DNA of 64,000 nt from Chitinophagaceae bacterium (GTDB lineage: Bacteria > Bacteroidota > Bacteroidia > Chitinophagales > Chitinophagaceae). The stretch is taken from assembly GCA_027486835.1 (NCBI GenBank), contig JAIXOJ010000029.1:1-64000 (forward strand). The letters run 5' to 3'. Below the pieces are notes generated by a model. The model was not told the DNA's origin and searched no databases. It worked only from the letters and a program-made list of their open reading frames with translations. A program made the translations under genes and the position numbers. This document shows positions 36,475-45,651 of the stretch, one piece after another (position 1 is the first letter of the stretch; the number at the start of each line of letters is the position of its first letter).

Positions 36475-36909
36475 ATGATGATGAAGAAAATAATGGTGTG
36501 TATGTTGTCTATTTGTTTGCTTACCACAGCCTGTAAGAAGGATGATGCTGCACCTACACCAAATTATACGAATTTATTAGTGGGCAAATGGTCCTATATC
36601 AATCAAATTGGCTTAACAACGGCACCCAATGGAAGCACGTCCAAGGATACCCTTAAATACAACAATGGCTCTTACTTTGATTTTAAAGCAACTAATAAGT
36701 TTTCAGTTTACGTAAACGATAAGGGACGTATTACCCGAGATTCTGGCATCTACAGTCTGGCAGGGAATCAATTGTACATGAACCTTTATACTGGTTTAAA
36801 GGATACTGGAACGATTCTAACTATTGACACCGCTAACCTTACCTTATATAGTAAGAGTACCCCTGCTCCGGGATATACGATGGAAGTTTGGAATAATTTT
36901 AAAAAGTAA
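36475..36909 (+). CDS. Lipocalin-like lipoprotein
   Basis: A 144-residue lipoprotein. The signal MKKIMVCMLSICLLTTAC ends in a lipobox (LTTAC) followed by KKDD, the usual Bacteroidota surface-lipoprotein style. The mature part is a small beta-barrel of the lipocalin-like kind: LLVGKWSYINQI, then YFDFKATNKFSVYVNDKGR, DSGIYSLAGNQLYMNLY and TILTIDTANLTLYSK. Function of these proteins is unknown. Three in-frame Met codons (ATGATGATGAAG) make the exact start unsure by one or two codons. It is followed after 50 bases by the protease gene on the same strand, but there is no other sign of co-function. Confidence 0.8.
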   Translation: MMMKKIMVCMLSICLLTTACKKDDAAPTPNYTNLLVGKWSYINQIGLTTAPNGSTSKDTLKYNNGSYFDFKATNKFSVYVNDKGRITRDSGIYSLAGNQLYMNLYTGLKDTGTILTIDTANLTLYSKSTPAPGYTMEVWNNFKK

Positions 36910-36959
36910 ATTTGAAAGGAAGTAGATAAAAAATCAATACAAATCAAGTAAATGTATTT

Positions 36960-38312
36960 ATGAATATAAAGTGGATTAAAAAATTTGAAACTGACATATC
37001 GGTGCTGCAAGGAATAGGTTTAATCTTAATTCTTTTGGGTATTATTACTTTATGTATTTCGGCCTTTTTCCATGGGGGGGATAATTCTAATGTGCCTTCC
37101 ATCATTGCTGCTTCGTTTTTCATAACTATGTTAGGTGTTTCATTTGCTTTTCCTACTTTATTAGAAGGGAATGAGGGATTAAGTACCATGCGCATAGTAG
37201 TATTTATGGTAACGAATGTAATATGTATGCTTTTGCTAAAAATTGGCTGGGCTAAAGGTATTTCTTCATTAGAAGGTATAGGTCTTGATCAAAACTGGAT
37301 GGGAGTAATAGCCTTTGTATTTGGAGCTAAGGCTACTCAAAGTTTTTTTGAAAGTAGAGTGGCTGTACCAAAAGAAACACCAAAGCAAGGAATGGCGGCA
37401 TTAGAATATACAAATGCCGATGTAGCTAAATTAGCGGTTGCTCAAAACGAAGAAATCTTAAAAACTAAGTTTCCGAATATTATATCTGTAAGTGATGCTG
37501 TTCAAGACTTAAACAGTACCGATTCACACGTAATTGCAATTTATTTGAAAGACAATGAAACAACTGGAATCCCTGATAAATTAGAAGTTAAGATGCCCAA
37601 CAATGGCATTAAATTAATTAGCACAGAAATAATACGAAGCCTCGGAAAAAGTAAAATTCAAATTCACCAAGGCAACGATATTAGAACACTTAATTCTAGT
37701 TCTTTTGGCTCAGTTGGTTGTTTTATAGGGTCTGAAAATGACAATAATTTTATTGCCATTGCAACAGCTGGGCATGTTTGTACCCAAGGTCGATGTATTA
37801 ATAAAGGAGGTGCATTATCAGGGTCTGATAGAGATAATACATCAATAGGCAATTTATCTAAGGGTGAATGGCATTTTCAATTACTTACCAGTAATATTGA
37901 TATAGCATTTGCCCAGATTCATGACTTTGATTTAAATTCGGATAATCAAATTATCAGGTTTAATAATCTACATTATTTAGTTTCGGATAGCGACAGCAAA
38001 AAGACAGCTGTTAAACTAGAAGTAAAAAGTGGAATTAAAACTGGATATATATTAGATAGTAGAATTGGTATTGAATTAGAATATAATGATGGAAATAGTA
38101 AGATTATCAAAAATATCATACTTATTGGGGACACGACAGATAGAGATAAATCTACGTCTCTAACAGTAGGTGGCGACTCAGGAGGATGCGTATATGTAAC
38201 TGAAAATAATAGAAAGAAACTTTTAGGATTGGTTCTAGGAGGCGATAAAAAATTTACTTATGTACTCTCCATAAAAGAAACCCTAGACAGTTGGGGGTAC
38301 AAAATAATATAA
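36960..38312 (+). CDS. Membrane-anchored trypsin-like serine protease
   Basis: A 450-residue protein with an N-terminal membrane domain and a C-terminal chymotrypsin-fold protease. Four hydrophobic segments occupy about residues 15-140 (GIGLILILLGIITLCISAFF; IIAASFFITMLGVSFAFP; IVVFMVTNVICMLLLKIGW; WMGVIAFVFGAKA). The protease triad can be read directly: His in IAIATAGHVC (about 272), Asp in NIDIAFAQIHDF (about 314) and Ser in VGGDSGGCVYV (about 407). The orientation suggests either cytoplasmic or periplasmic proteolysis. It is 13 bases upstream of a secreted protein gene, so they form an operon. Trypsin-like domains with membrane or sensor parts are common in bacterial conflict systems; that role here is inference. 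Confidence 0.85.
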   Translation: MNIKWIKKFETDISVLQGIGLILILLGIITLCISAFFHGGDNSNVPSIIAASFFITMLGVSFAFPTLLEGNEGLSTMRIVVFMVTNVICMLLLKIGWAKGISSLEGIGLDQNWMGVIAFVFGAKATQSFFESRVAVPKETPKQGMAALEYTNADVAKLAVAQNEEILKTKFPNIISVSDAVQDLNSTDSHVIAIYLKDNETTGIPDKLEVKMPNNGIKLISTEIIRSLGKSKIQIHQGNDIRTLNSSSFGSVGCFIGSENDNNFIAIATAGHVCTQGRCINKGGALSGSDRDNTSIGNLSKGEWHFQLLTSNIDIAFAQIHDFDLNSDNQIIRFNNLHYLVSDSDSKKTAVKLEVKSGIKTGYILDSRIGIELEYNDGNSKIIKNIILIGDTTDRDKSTSLTVGGDSGGCVYVTENNRKKLLGLVLGGDKKFTYVLSIKETLDSWGYKII

Positions 38313-38325
38313 AAATAAAACTATA

Positions 38326-40689
38326 ATGAAAAAAATTATTTATTACATTGCTACTATATTTATTTTCAGCAATATTTTAAAAGCTCAAACCACAATAGAG
38401 TTTAATAATTTTGGCAATAGCAAGAGTCCTGGTATAGATATGTCTAAAGGGATGCCACTAACTTTACTGTTTGATGAAAGCTATAAAAGCCATAAAGTGC
38501 AACTATTTTCTGATAGTGAATGTAAAAATCAGATTTCTAAAAAACTACAGGTAGGAACCGACATATCAGATAAAATAGAAAATAAGTATAGTTTAATTTT
38601 CAAAAAAGATGGTAGTGTAGCCGGACAGGAATTTAATATCAAAACAACTTTTTACTTAAAAGTTGATGAAGTCATAAAAAGTGGTCCTTTCAAAATAGAT
38701 ATAGATTCTAATATCCCGATCCCAGATACGGATTTAAAAAAACAATACAAAGCCAGTAGTACTCCTGGGTACCTGCTTTATGATGCTATTGAGTTAAAAC
38801 AATTATCCACTAAAGCTGATGATTGTGATGCAAGAAAAAGAGCCCAAAAAATTCTTGACTTTTATCAAATAAAGGACGCTAATGCTGTAAATCTTTTTTT
38901 AAATACAGATAATATAAAAAAATTACTAAGTCCATGTGACGGTATTCCTAAAGTTACTGCTCAAAGTGGAAGAGATAAATCCAACCCGATATTACCAAAT
39001 TCTCTTGCCAGTTTAGATGTTACCAACCTTGCAGACGGTTTCGCAAAATTTATTGTAGATCGTACAAAGAAAGAATTGCAAGCTGCCTTTTTCGACCAAT
39101 TTATTGAAGAGCTAAAAAATGATAAGTATGAAGACTTATGGACACTATTTCCTAATACATTAAGGGTAATTAAACAATTGCCCGAAAAAGTGTATAGCTA
39201 CGAACCTTATTTGCAGAGCTTGAGAGATGCTTTTGGTAAAGACCTAGACGGCATTATCCCCAATATTGAAACTGTGGTTAAAAACGGACACTTCGCAAGT
39301 TTCTTTGAAAGCCACAAAGAACTAAAATCTGTTTCTCTTATTGGTTTATATTACGCAAATTCTCTTAAAAAGGGAACGCATATAGGAAAAGTGCTGGAAG
39401 ACTTTAACCCAACAAATTCAGACTATTCGTTTGGAAATGCAGAAGCAGATTCCATACGTATCAATGCTATGCAATTTATTAGGGAAGTTTCCGCGTCTCT
39501 TCGTACAATAAATTCTTCAGCAAATGAAAAAGAATATTATGTGCCCTATGATAGTATAGAACGTTTGCTAATAAACGACCCAATAACACTTAATATTTAT
39601 TTTGGATTATTATATCAAAAAGTAAATAAATTAAACATTAGCCCTACAAATAGCTTAACTTATGGTGGATTAATGGCTCAAATAAAAAGTAATGGAGACG
39701 AACTAAAATCATTTATTGATAACATTGCTACGAATGTCGATTTAATACAAACTAGTATAAAAGACTTTGAAGCGAAAGCCAAAAAAGACAGAACCATAGA
39801 CGATTATATTGCCATATTTAATAGTAGCACTAGGTTAATTGAAAGTTTTAAAAATGATAAAATTTTAGATAAACTTTACACCATAATTCCAGCAGAGCAA
39901 TCTAAAATTGAAACTTTTTGGACCTATTTTCAAACGACAAAAGAAGTAACTGAGTCAAGCTTATCCTTATATAGCAATGTAAAGCAAAAACAATATTGTC
40001 TAGCTTTAAACGATGCTAAAAATTTATATAATATTCGTTATAATCCAGACAAGTTGGCTGATGGTGAAAATAAAAAAGATGTGAAATTCGTACTGAGCTT
40101 TTTATTAAATAAAGGTGCGATGATTTGTGGTGTTGCTCAAGCCAAAACCTCTCAAGAGGTTTACGAAGCTATTGAGAAGGTTGCAATGCCAGTGGGAAGT
40201 TCAAGAGTTAAACGAATGGCAAAATACAATATAGCAGTAAACGCTTATAGTGGATTGTTTTTAGGGAATGAATATACTACACTAGATTTTAATAATAATA
40301 AACCTAGAATTAATTCTTATGGGGTTACTGCTCCTATTGGTTTAAGCTTTAGTAGAGGAAACATAGGTTGTCGAGATAACCATAAAAACAAATCAGTATC
40401 ATTATTTATTTCAATAGTGGATTTAGGGGCTATTACTACGTTCAGGTTTCAAAATGACACTGCACAAACTCTTAAAAAAATTGAATTAAAAGATATTATT
40501 TCTCCTGGGATATTCTTTTCTTATGGCCTAGGAAAATGTCCAATCTCTTTAAATTTTGGTTATCAAGTTACCCCATTATTAAAAGAGGTAAGTGAGAATA
40601 ATAACACATTTAAGCCAAGCTATGGAAGGTTAAGTTTATCAATATTAGTAGATATTCCTCTATTTAACCTTTTCACCAAAACCGAATAA
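38326..40689 (+). CDS. Large secreted protein, probable outer-membrane C-terminus, partner of the protease
   Basis: A 787-residue protein with a signal peptide (MKKIIYYIATIFIFSNILKA). Residues about 20-130 look beta-rich (EFNNFGNSKSPGIDMSKG); about 150-600 are mainly helical and charged (RTKKELQAAFFDQFIEELKN, FEAKAKKDRTIDDYIAIFNS). The last 170 residues have alternating amphipathic strands typical of an outer-membrane barrel: YGVTAPIGLSFSRG, LFISIVDLGAITTFRFQ, ISPGIFFSYGLGKCPISLNF, GRLSLSILVDIPLFNLF. I recognise no family. Being 13 bases behind the protease gene, it may be its substrate, activator or anchor. Low G+C compared with the first 35 kb. Confidence 0.7.
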   Translation: MKKIIYYIATIFIFSNILKAQTTIEFNNFGNSKSPGIDMSKGMPLTLLFDESYKSHKVQLFSDSECKNQISKKLQVGTDISDKIENKYSLIFKKDGSVAGQEFNIKTTFYLKVDEVIKSGPFKIDIDSNIPIPDTDLKKQYKASSTPGYLLYDAIELKQLSTKADDCDARKRAQKILDFYQIKDANAVNLFLNTDNIKKLLSPCDGIPKVTAQSGRDKSNPILPNSLASLDVTNLADGFAKFIVDRTKKELQAAFFDQFIEELKNDKYEDLWTLFPNTLRVIKQLPEKVYSYEPYLQSLRDAFGKDLDGIIPNIETVVKNGHFASFFESHKELKSVSLIGLYYANSLKKGTHIGKVLEDFNPTNSDYSFGNAEADSIRINAMQFIREVSASLRTINSSANEKEYYVPYDSIERLLINDPITLNIYFGLLYQKVNKLNISPTNSLTYGGLMAQIKSNGDELKSFIDNIATNVDLIQTSIKDFEAKAKKDRTIDDYIAIFNSSTRLIESFKNDKILDKLYTIIPAEQSKIETFWTYFQTTKEVTESSLSLYSNVKQKQYCLALNDAKNLYNIRYNPDKLADGENKKDVKFVLSFLLNKGAMICGVAQAKTSQEVYEAIEKVAMPVGSSRVKRMAKYNIAVNAYSGLFLGNEYTTLDFNNNKPRINSYGVTAPIGLSFSRGNIGCRDNHKNKSVSLFISIVDLGAITTFRFQNDTAQTLKKIELKDIISPGIFFSYGLGKCPISLNFGYQVTPLLKEVSENNNTFKPSYGRLSLSILVDIPLFNLFTKTE

Positions 40690-40935
40690 TAAAAATTATT
40701 CAATCCTAAACTATTTTCTAAATCCTAAAATATTTTGTAGCAATAAAAAAGTAAAATATGTAAGGCGTCAAAACCAAGTTGATTTATTCACCAAACCCAT
40801 CTGTCCAGATAAATCGCTAGAATTAGCTACCGATAAATTAAGTGCCTGATTAGTCAATACCAAAAATTTGTACTACCTTAAAAATTATCATTATAACAAC
40901 ATTCTTTTTTTAATAACCATTTAAATTTTAGAACC

Positions 40936-41407
40936 ATGAGTTTAACGAACAATCGTTTGAGTGTGGCTCCGACAGCAGCCCAAATTACCGCAGTGAAAGG
41001 TGCCTTTGCCACTATTTTCACTAACCTTCCTTTTTTAATTGGACTTACACCCGATGAAAGAGAAAAATTGCCAAAAATTGATGTTACAAACAAGGTCTTT
41101 ACAGAAGATGCTATAAAGGCTATCAATAACAATGGTAATTTTTTTGCCTTCTTATTTTTCTGGTGCGGAGACACAGAAAGATTTAGATCTGTTTGATGTT
41201 TTAGATGAGTTTGTATTGTTAGCTGCTCAGCTATTTGAAAGATTGAGGGATACGCAAATATTGGCTGGTAGTGAAGCTTATGTTTCTGCATTAACTGCCT
41301 ATAGATTAATTGCTGCTGCTGCTGCAGCGGGTCTTCCTGGTGCTGACTCTGTTTATCAGTCACTTAAAAAACGTTTTACGGATAATGGTAGCAACCCACC
41401 TGTATAG
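40936..41407 (+). pseudogene. Small conserved-looking protein split by a frameshift in a T7 run
   Basis: The first frame (40936-41196) reads MSLTNNRLSVAPTAAQITAV, then TNLPFLIGLTPDEREKLPKI, and ends in unrelated residues. From about 41144 another frame continues FLPSYFSGAETQKDLDLFDV to AGSEAYVSALTAYRLIAAAA and ends at 41407. Joining them needs a net +1 shift (skip of one T) at the run TTTTTTT at 41139-41145; six T would restore one 156-codon gene. The joined protein is helical, soluble, has no signal peptide and is similar in plan to small hypothetical proteins of Bacteroidota with LPFL.GL.PEER and GSEAY. Mutation, sequence error or recoding are all possible. Confidence 0.75.
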
Positions 41408-41529
41408 CAATTGCATCCCCCTTTTTCTTATTGCCACTAACAGTAATAAAAAATGGTGAAGTAGTTGGTGAAAACCCTTCACCATCCGAGGCAAAAGCTG
41501 GGCTGGTCACTATTAGAACTATACTAAGT

Positions 41530-41910
41530 GATGTGCAACCTTGGTCGGCGGAGGTTAAACCTGCGTCAGCCGAGGTTTAAGGTGGGGCTCCCCACCTACT
41601 AACCCCAGTGGGGGGAGGTGAAACCTCGGTCGGCGGAGGTAAAACCTGCGCCAGCCGAGGTTTGAGGTGGGGTCCCCCACCTACTAACCTCCGTGGGGGG
41701 AGGTGCAACCTCGGTCGGCGGAGGTCAAACCTGCGCCAGCCGAGGTTTGAGGTGGCTCCCCCCACCTACTTACCTCCGTGGGGGGAGGTGCAACCTCGGT
41801 CGGCGGAGGTTAAACCTGCGCCAGCCGAGGTTTGAGGTGGCTCCCCCCACCTACTAACCCCCGTCGGGGGAGGTTTGAGGTGGGGGCCCCCACCCCTATC
41901 CCCCCCCCTT
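41530..41910. repeat. GC-rich tandem array, four 85-bp units
   Basis: Units begin at 41545, 41630, 41715 and 41800 (TCGGCGGAGGTNAAACCTGC), spacing exactly 85 bp. Each unit contains two palindromic modules of the form AACCT..G..AGGTT and a hairpin GAGGTGG..CCCCCACCT. The array is very G/C-rich inside A/T-rich DNA. Frames across it on both strands are simple products of the repeat. It fills the gene-free stretch 41408-41946 and ends in a C8-T8 tract just before the next gene. Confidence 0.92.
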
Positions 41911-41946
41911 TTTTTACTTTTTTGAACTAATTTCTTTTTTGAGTTT

Positions 41947-42477
41947 ATGGGTACTACCAATAATATTCCCACAAAATACAAGTGGCTGGAAAAAGAGAAT
42001 GGCCCAGTGCACCTTACGGAAGCCATTCAATTTTTGGGTAAAGACAAAGTACCTGCAAGTGCCAACCGCATATTGCAAACTTGGAATACAGAAATAGGCA
42101 CAAACGCATTTAAAGATTACGATGCAGATGCCGTTTCGTGGAATGGATTATTTCTAGCCGTTCTTGCCACCCGAAGTGGTTGGCAACTGCCGAAAGATTT
42201 TTTATGGGCACTCAGTTGGAACAGTTTTGGCACCGCATCGCCACAACCCATGCTAGGTGATGTGCTCACTTTTATCCGCCCTTCGGGCGGAGCAGTGGGC
42301 ATTTATGTGGGTGAGGACAAATCTAGCTACCACATTATTGGTGCGCGAGATGCCGATGCCGTAACCCTCCACCGCCTCGACAAACGCAAATGCTACCGCT
42401 TTCGTAGGCCGCCTTACACTACCCTGCCTTTAAATGTGCGTGTGGTGAAGTTGACTGTTGGGGGTGGGTTGGTGTAG
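41947..42477 (+). CDS. CHAP/NlpC-like (TIGR02594-type) protein with catalytic residues replaced
   Basis: A 176-residue protein that follows the TIGR02594 peptidoglycan-hydrolase plan: N-terminal KYKWLEKENG...RILQTW, then a WC-saF-type motif, a pGD motif and GHVG-type motif. In this copy the Cys position reads SWNGLFLAVL (Cys to Asn), the His position reads GGAVGIYVGEDKS (His to Ala) and the usual LGGNQ-like stretch reads IIGARDADAV. With both catalytic residues gone, amidase activity is unlikely; it may bind cell-wall peptides or act as an inhibitor or structural protein. No signal peptide is present. The start ATG lies just after the GC-rich repeat array and a T8 tract. Confidence 0.8.
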   Translation: MGTTNNIPTKYKWLEKENGPVHLTEAIQFLGKDKVPASANRILQTWNTEIGTNAFKDYDADAVSWNGLFLAVLATRSGWQLPKDFLWALSWNSFGTASPQPMLGDVLTFIRPSGGAVGIYVGEDKSSYHIIGARDADAVTLHRLDKRKCYRFRRPPYTTLPLNVRVVKLTVGGGLV

Positions 42478-42581
42478 GAAAATTATAAAACTGGGAATGC
42501 CGAAAACTGATTTAGACTAGGCGTTAGTAAAGGTGTGCATGTGCTTGCAAATATTCTTATATTAAATAATGATATTAAATT

Positions 42582-43022
42582 ATGATTGCAATTTTAAAAG
42601 ATATAATATTCGCATTTAAGGAATTATGGATAAATTCTAATACTAAATTGAAAAAAATAATCTTATTTATAAGCTCACTAATTATAATTGGTTCTGGGTG
42701 TTTAGTTTATACAAAACATATTTGCTTTTCAAAAGAGAGTGGGTTAGAAATACCTTGTAAAAAATGTTGTGTTAGAATTGATACCACAGGTGAAGTAATT
42801 CAAAATAATTCAAAATATGAATTATATAGCATTTTAGATACTTATATTGATAGTCTTAATGATTTATCTAAATCTGAAAACCATGAAATTGACATAGATA
42901 AACGATTATTTAAAGCCCGTTTAAGCAGAATCCAAATACATAATGAATATGATTCAATTAAAACTTTGAATGAAAAACAAAGAATAGAGTTAATAAATAA
43001 AATTTCAATATTGAAAAATTAA
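42582..43022 (+). CDS. Single-pass membrane protein of unknown function
   Basis: A 146-residue protein with one transmembrane helix at about residues 25-43 (IILFISSLIIIGSGCLVYT), a short cytoplasmic N-terminus and a soluble C-terminal part that starts with a Cys cluster (IPCKKCCVRIDTTGEV) and continues as charged helices. Very A/T-rich. It precedes the coiled-coil protein gene by 19 bases and is likely to be in one operon with it. I do not recognise the family. Confidence 0.65.
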   Translation: MIAILKDIIFAFKELWINSNTKLKKIILFISSLIIIGSGCLVYTKHICFSKESGLEIPCKKCCVRIDTTGEVIQNNSKYELYSILDTYIDSLNDLSKSENHEIDIDKRLFKARLSRIQIHNEYDSIKTLNEKQRIELINKISILKN

Positions 43023-43041
43023 ATCTACTAAAAGATTAAGA

Positions 43042-43959
43042 ATGATAAATAGAAAATTAAAGCAAATGCTTGTATTATGTTGTATGTGTATATCGTTTAC
43101 AAGTTATTCTCAGAATCAATCGAAAAGATACAACCCAAATGTAGATTTTGAGTATTTGTTCAAATCTTATGATAAGGTATATGACAAAATGGTATACTAT
43201 AAAAAACAATTTCTTTCAAAGAAAAAAAGATATAATTATGTAATTTCTGAATTGGATTCAATAAAAGTTTCAACTAGAAAAATTCAACAAATTAATGATG
43301 AACTAGTAATTGATAATAAATCGAAAGAAGGAGAAATTGAGAATTTAAAAACATTACTAGGAGATTCAAAAAAAATATGTTTATATGATTTAAAACAGTT
43401 AACAAAACGAAATAATGAATTAATGAGTGAATTAAATGAGTGTAATGAAGTTCTTCATTCCAACAACGCCTTAGAAAATGCATTGAAGAAATTGGAAGAA
43501 AAAAATCGATTAATAGGAATCCAAAACGAAGTCTTATGCTCAGGAAAAATCAACAATAATGCGGTTGATATTTACCATTATATTACCCTACTTCCGAATG
43601 TAAATGGTTTGCCTTTCGCTAGAATAAAAATTGATATACACAAATTTCCTAGTTTAATTGATTCTCTAGCTTTTACTTGTCTCGAAAAAACAATTAGACA
43701 GAATCTAGATAGAAGAATACACATGATAGTTAATGTGTATAATTATGAGGAATCTAATGCCCAATTAGGAATAAATGATAGAACAAATACACCATTTTCT
43801 CAAGTTAATGATCCAAAGGATTTTGGTGAATTTGTAAAGAACAGACTTCAAAAAAAGTTTGGGATTAATGAAGAAAAAATAAAACTAGTTTATACTCATA
43901 AAAATTCTACTGATTTTGACGTCGAACTTGTATTATTTGAAAAATTAAATAATCCATAA
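43042..43959 (+). CDS. Exported coiled-coil protein of unknown function
   Basis: A 305-residue protein with a signal peptide (KQMLVLCCMCISFTSYSQ, cut near residue 23). Residues about 45-160 form a long coiled coil (YVISELDSIKVSTRKIQQIN, NNELMSELNECNEVLHSNNA). The C-terminal 140 residues are a mixed alpha/beta domain (PFARIKIDIHKFPSLIDSLA, FTCLEKTIRQNLDRRIHMIV, DFDVELVLFEK). That domain could be of the OmpA/MotB-like kind, but the usual peptidoglycan-binding residues are not evident. Pairs with the upstream single-pass protein. Located in the periplasm by its signal; function unknown. Confidence 0.65.
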   Translation: MINRKLKQMLVLCCMCISFTSYSQNQSKRYNPNVDFEYLFKSYDKVYDKMVYYKKQFLSKKKRYNYVISELDSIKVSTRKIQQINDELVIDNKSKEGEIENLKTLLGDSKKICLYDLKQLTKRNNELMSELNECNEVLHSNNALENALKKLEEKNRLIGIQNEVLCSGKINNNAVDIYHYITLLPNVNGLPFARIKIDIHKFPSLIDSLAFTCLEKTIRQNLDRRIHMIVNVYNYEESNAQLGINDRTNTPFSQVNDPKDFGEFVKNRLQKKFGINEEKIKLVYTHKNSTDFDVELVLFEKLNNP

Positions 43960-44061
43960 AGCGATATTGAAGATTTAGTTTTTTTAGTGAAACCCATTGA
44001 TTATTTAAGCAAGCTACTATTATATAATACGTTTTAATTTATTCATGCTAAATTTAAAGCT

Positions 44062-45648
44062 ATGATATCAAAACTTTCTTTAAAAAATTATAAAGCATTT
44101 GAAAACGCTACCGTTGTAATAAAGCCGATTACTATATTAATTGGTGCAAATAGTGTTGGTAAAAGTTCTATTAACCAACTTTTATTAATGCTTCAACAAA
44201 CAGGAAAAGCGGGTTTAAAATCTTATAAATCTGCTTTGAAGTTATATGGAGGATATGTAAATCTAGGAGAGCCTCAAAATCTTTTTAGAAAAAAAGATTT
44301 TACTAAACCCGTGAGTATAACATTTGAAATTAGAAATAGTAAAATCAAACATTTTTTAAAAAATGATTATTTTGAAGCTTTCTTAAAAATCTTTACTGAA
44401 TTACCAATATATATTCCAATTATAGGATTCTCAGAAATTAGAGGAAAAATGATAAAAAATAAGGAAGAATTTAAAGAATTGCTCGAAAAAGTGATTGAAA
44501 CAATATCAAAAAGAACAATAAAAGAAGATTATAAAAATGCAATTAATTGGTATCTTAGCAATCGAAATAATTTGTTTATTCCATTAGTTTCAAAAAAAAA
44601 TATAAATGACTTTGTTGATGTATATCAAAGTTTAACAGAATTATCAAAAAAAATAACTAATGATATTTTCGAGGTTTCATATGATATAAAACTTAGTGCC
44701 AACAATAATCTTGAAATTTCAAAATTTATTATTCGAAATAACGAATTATTAATTTTGGAAATGAATAATGAAACAGATAATGGATTTTATATTAAGTCGG
44801 ATTTAATTAAAACTGATACCATTGTAGAAGAAGAAGTTAAAAAGTTATTCATACCTGGAAATACAATATTTAATTCATTTATGCCAATTCAGAATGACAT
44901 TAATGATGTATCATTAAAAGCGAGTGTAATTATTCAAATAATTAATTTGTTTCAAACAGAAATTAAAACTGAATTTTCAGAAGATGCTATAAATTATGTT
45001 AGCCCATTGAGAGCTCATCCAAAAAGATACTATATGTTAGATAAAGCAAAACTTAATCTTACTTTAGATACTTTAGATGGTGATGCAATTGCAGAAGTTT
45101 TAAAAGATAATAAACAAATAACAAAAAGTGTTAACTCATGGTTAAAAAACTTTGGAGTAGAGGTTGATGTGCAGGGTTTTAAAGAAGTTATTCACCATCT
45201 AATAGTCAAGCAAAATAATGTTGATTTAGATATTACTGATGTCGGTTTTGGGATTTCACAAATTCTCCCAGTTATTATTCAAGGGTTTTTATCTTCAAAA
45301 TATTCAACTACGATTATTGAACAACCTGAAATTCATCTTCACCCAAAAATGCAAGCTGATTTAGCTGATTTATTTATTGATATAGTAAAAAAAACAAAAG
45401 GGAAAAAACTTATAATCGAAACTCATAGTGAATACCTACTTAAAAGATTGAGACGAAGAATTTCTGAAGGAGAAATATCCCCAGATGATGTTTCTATTTG
45501 CTTGTTTAATCCTCAAACTAAAGATTATGGAGCTACTATTGATAATCTTGGTATTGCTCAAAAAGGTTTTTTTGAATGGCCACTTGATTTCTATGGAGGT
45601 GAAATATTAAAGGACACAACTGAATTTCTAAAAAACCAAAATAATTAA
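44062..45648 (+). CDS. OLD/ABC-type AAA ATPase with DUF3696-like C-terminus (candidate defence ATPase)
   Basis: A 528-residue ATPase of the OLD/RecF-like group. The N-terminus MISKLSLKNYKAFENATVVI leads into Walker A GANSVGKSS (about 28-36). A large helical insert runs to about 330, followed by SPLRAHPKRYY, a signature-like DVGFGISQILPVI (about 393-405), Walker B IIEQPEIHLHPKMQADLADL (about 421) and a His switch, ETHSEYLLKRLRRRI. The end (FFEWPLDFYGGEILKDTTEF) matches the DUF3696 style. Such ATPases commonly work with a nuclease or toxin in anti-phage modules. Here two small genes follow with gaps of 3 and 2 bases. Strongly A/T-rich, suggesting recent acquisition. Confidence 0.9.
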   Translation: MISKLSLKNYKAFENATVVIKPITILIGANSVGKSSINQLLLMLQQTGKAGLKSYKSALKLYGGYVNLGEPQNLFRKKDFTKPVSITFEIRNSKIKHFLKNDYFEAFLKIFTELPIYIPIIGFSEIRGKMIKNKEEFKELLEKVIETISKRTIKEDYKNAINWYLSNRNNLFIPLVSKKNINDFVDVYQSLTELSKKITNDIFEVSYDIKLSANNNLEISKFIIRNNELLILEMNNETDNGFYIKSDLIKTDTIVEEEVKKLFIPGNTIFNSFMPIQNDINDVSLKASVIIQIINLFQTEIKTEFSEDAINYVSPLRAHPKRYYMLDKAKLNLTLDTLDGDAIAEVLKDNKQITKSVNSWLKNFGVEVDVQGFKEVIHHLIVKQNNVDLDITDVGFGISQILPVIIQGFLSSKYSTTIIEQPEIHLHPKMQADLADLFIDIVKKTKGKKLIIETHSEYLLKRLRRRISEGEISPDDVSICLFNPQTKDYGATIDNLGIAQKGFFEWPLDFYGGEILKDTTEFLKNQNN

Positions 45649-45651
45649 AAT

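Noticed and set aside
41577-42026. Pro/Arg-rich frames on both strands over the GC-rich array
   Set aside because: They follow the 85-bp repeat and overlap each other; no features of real proteins.
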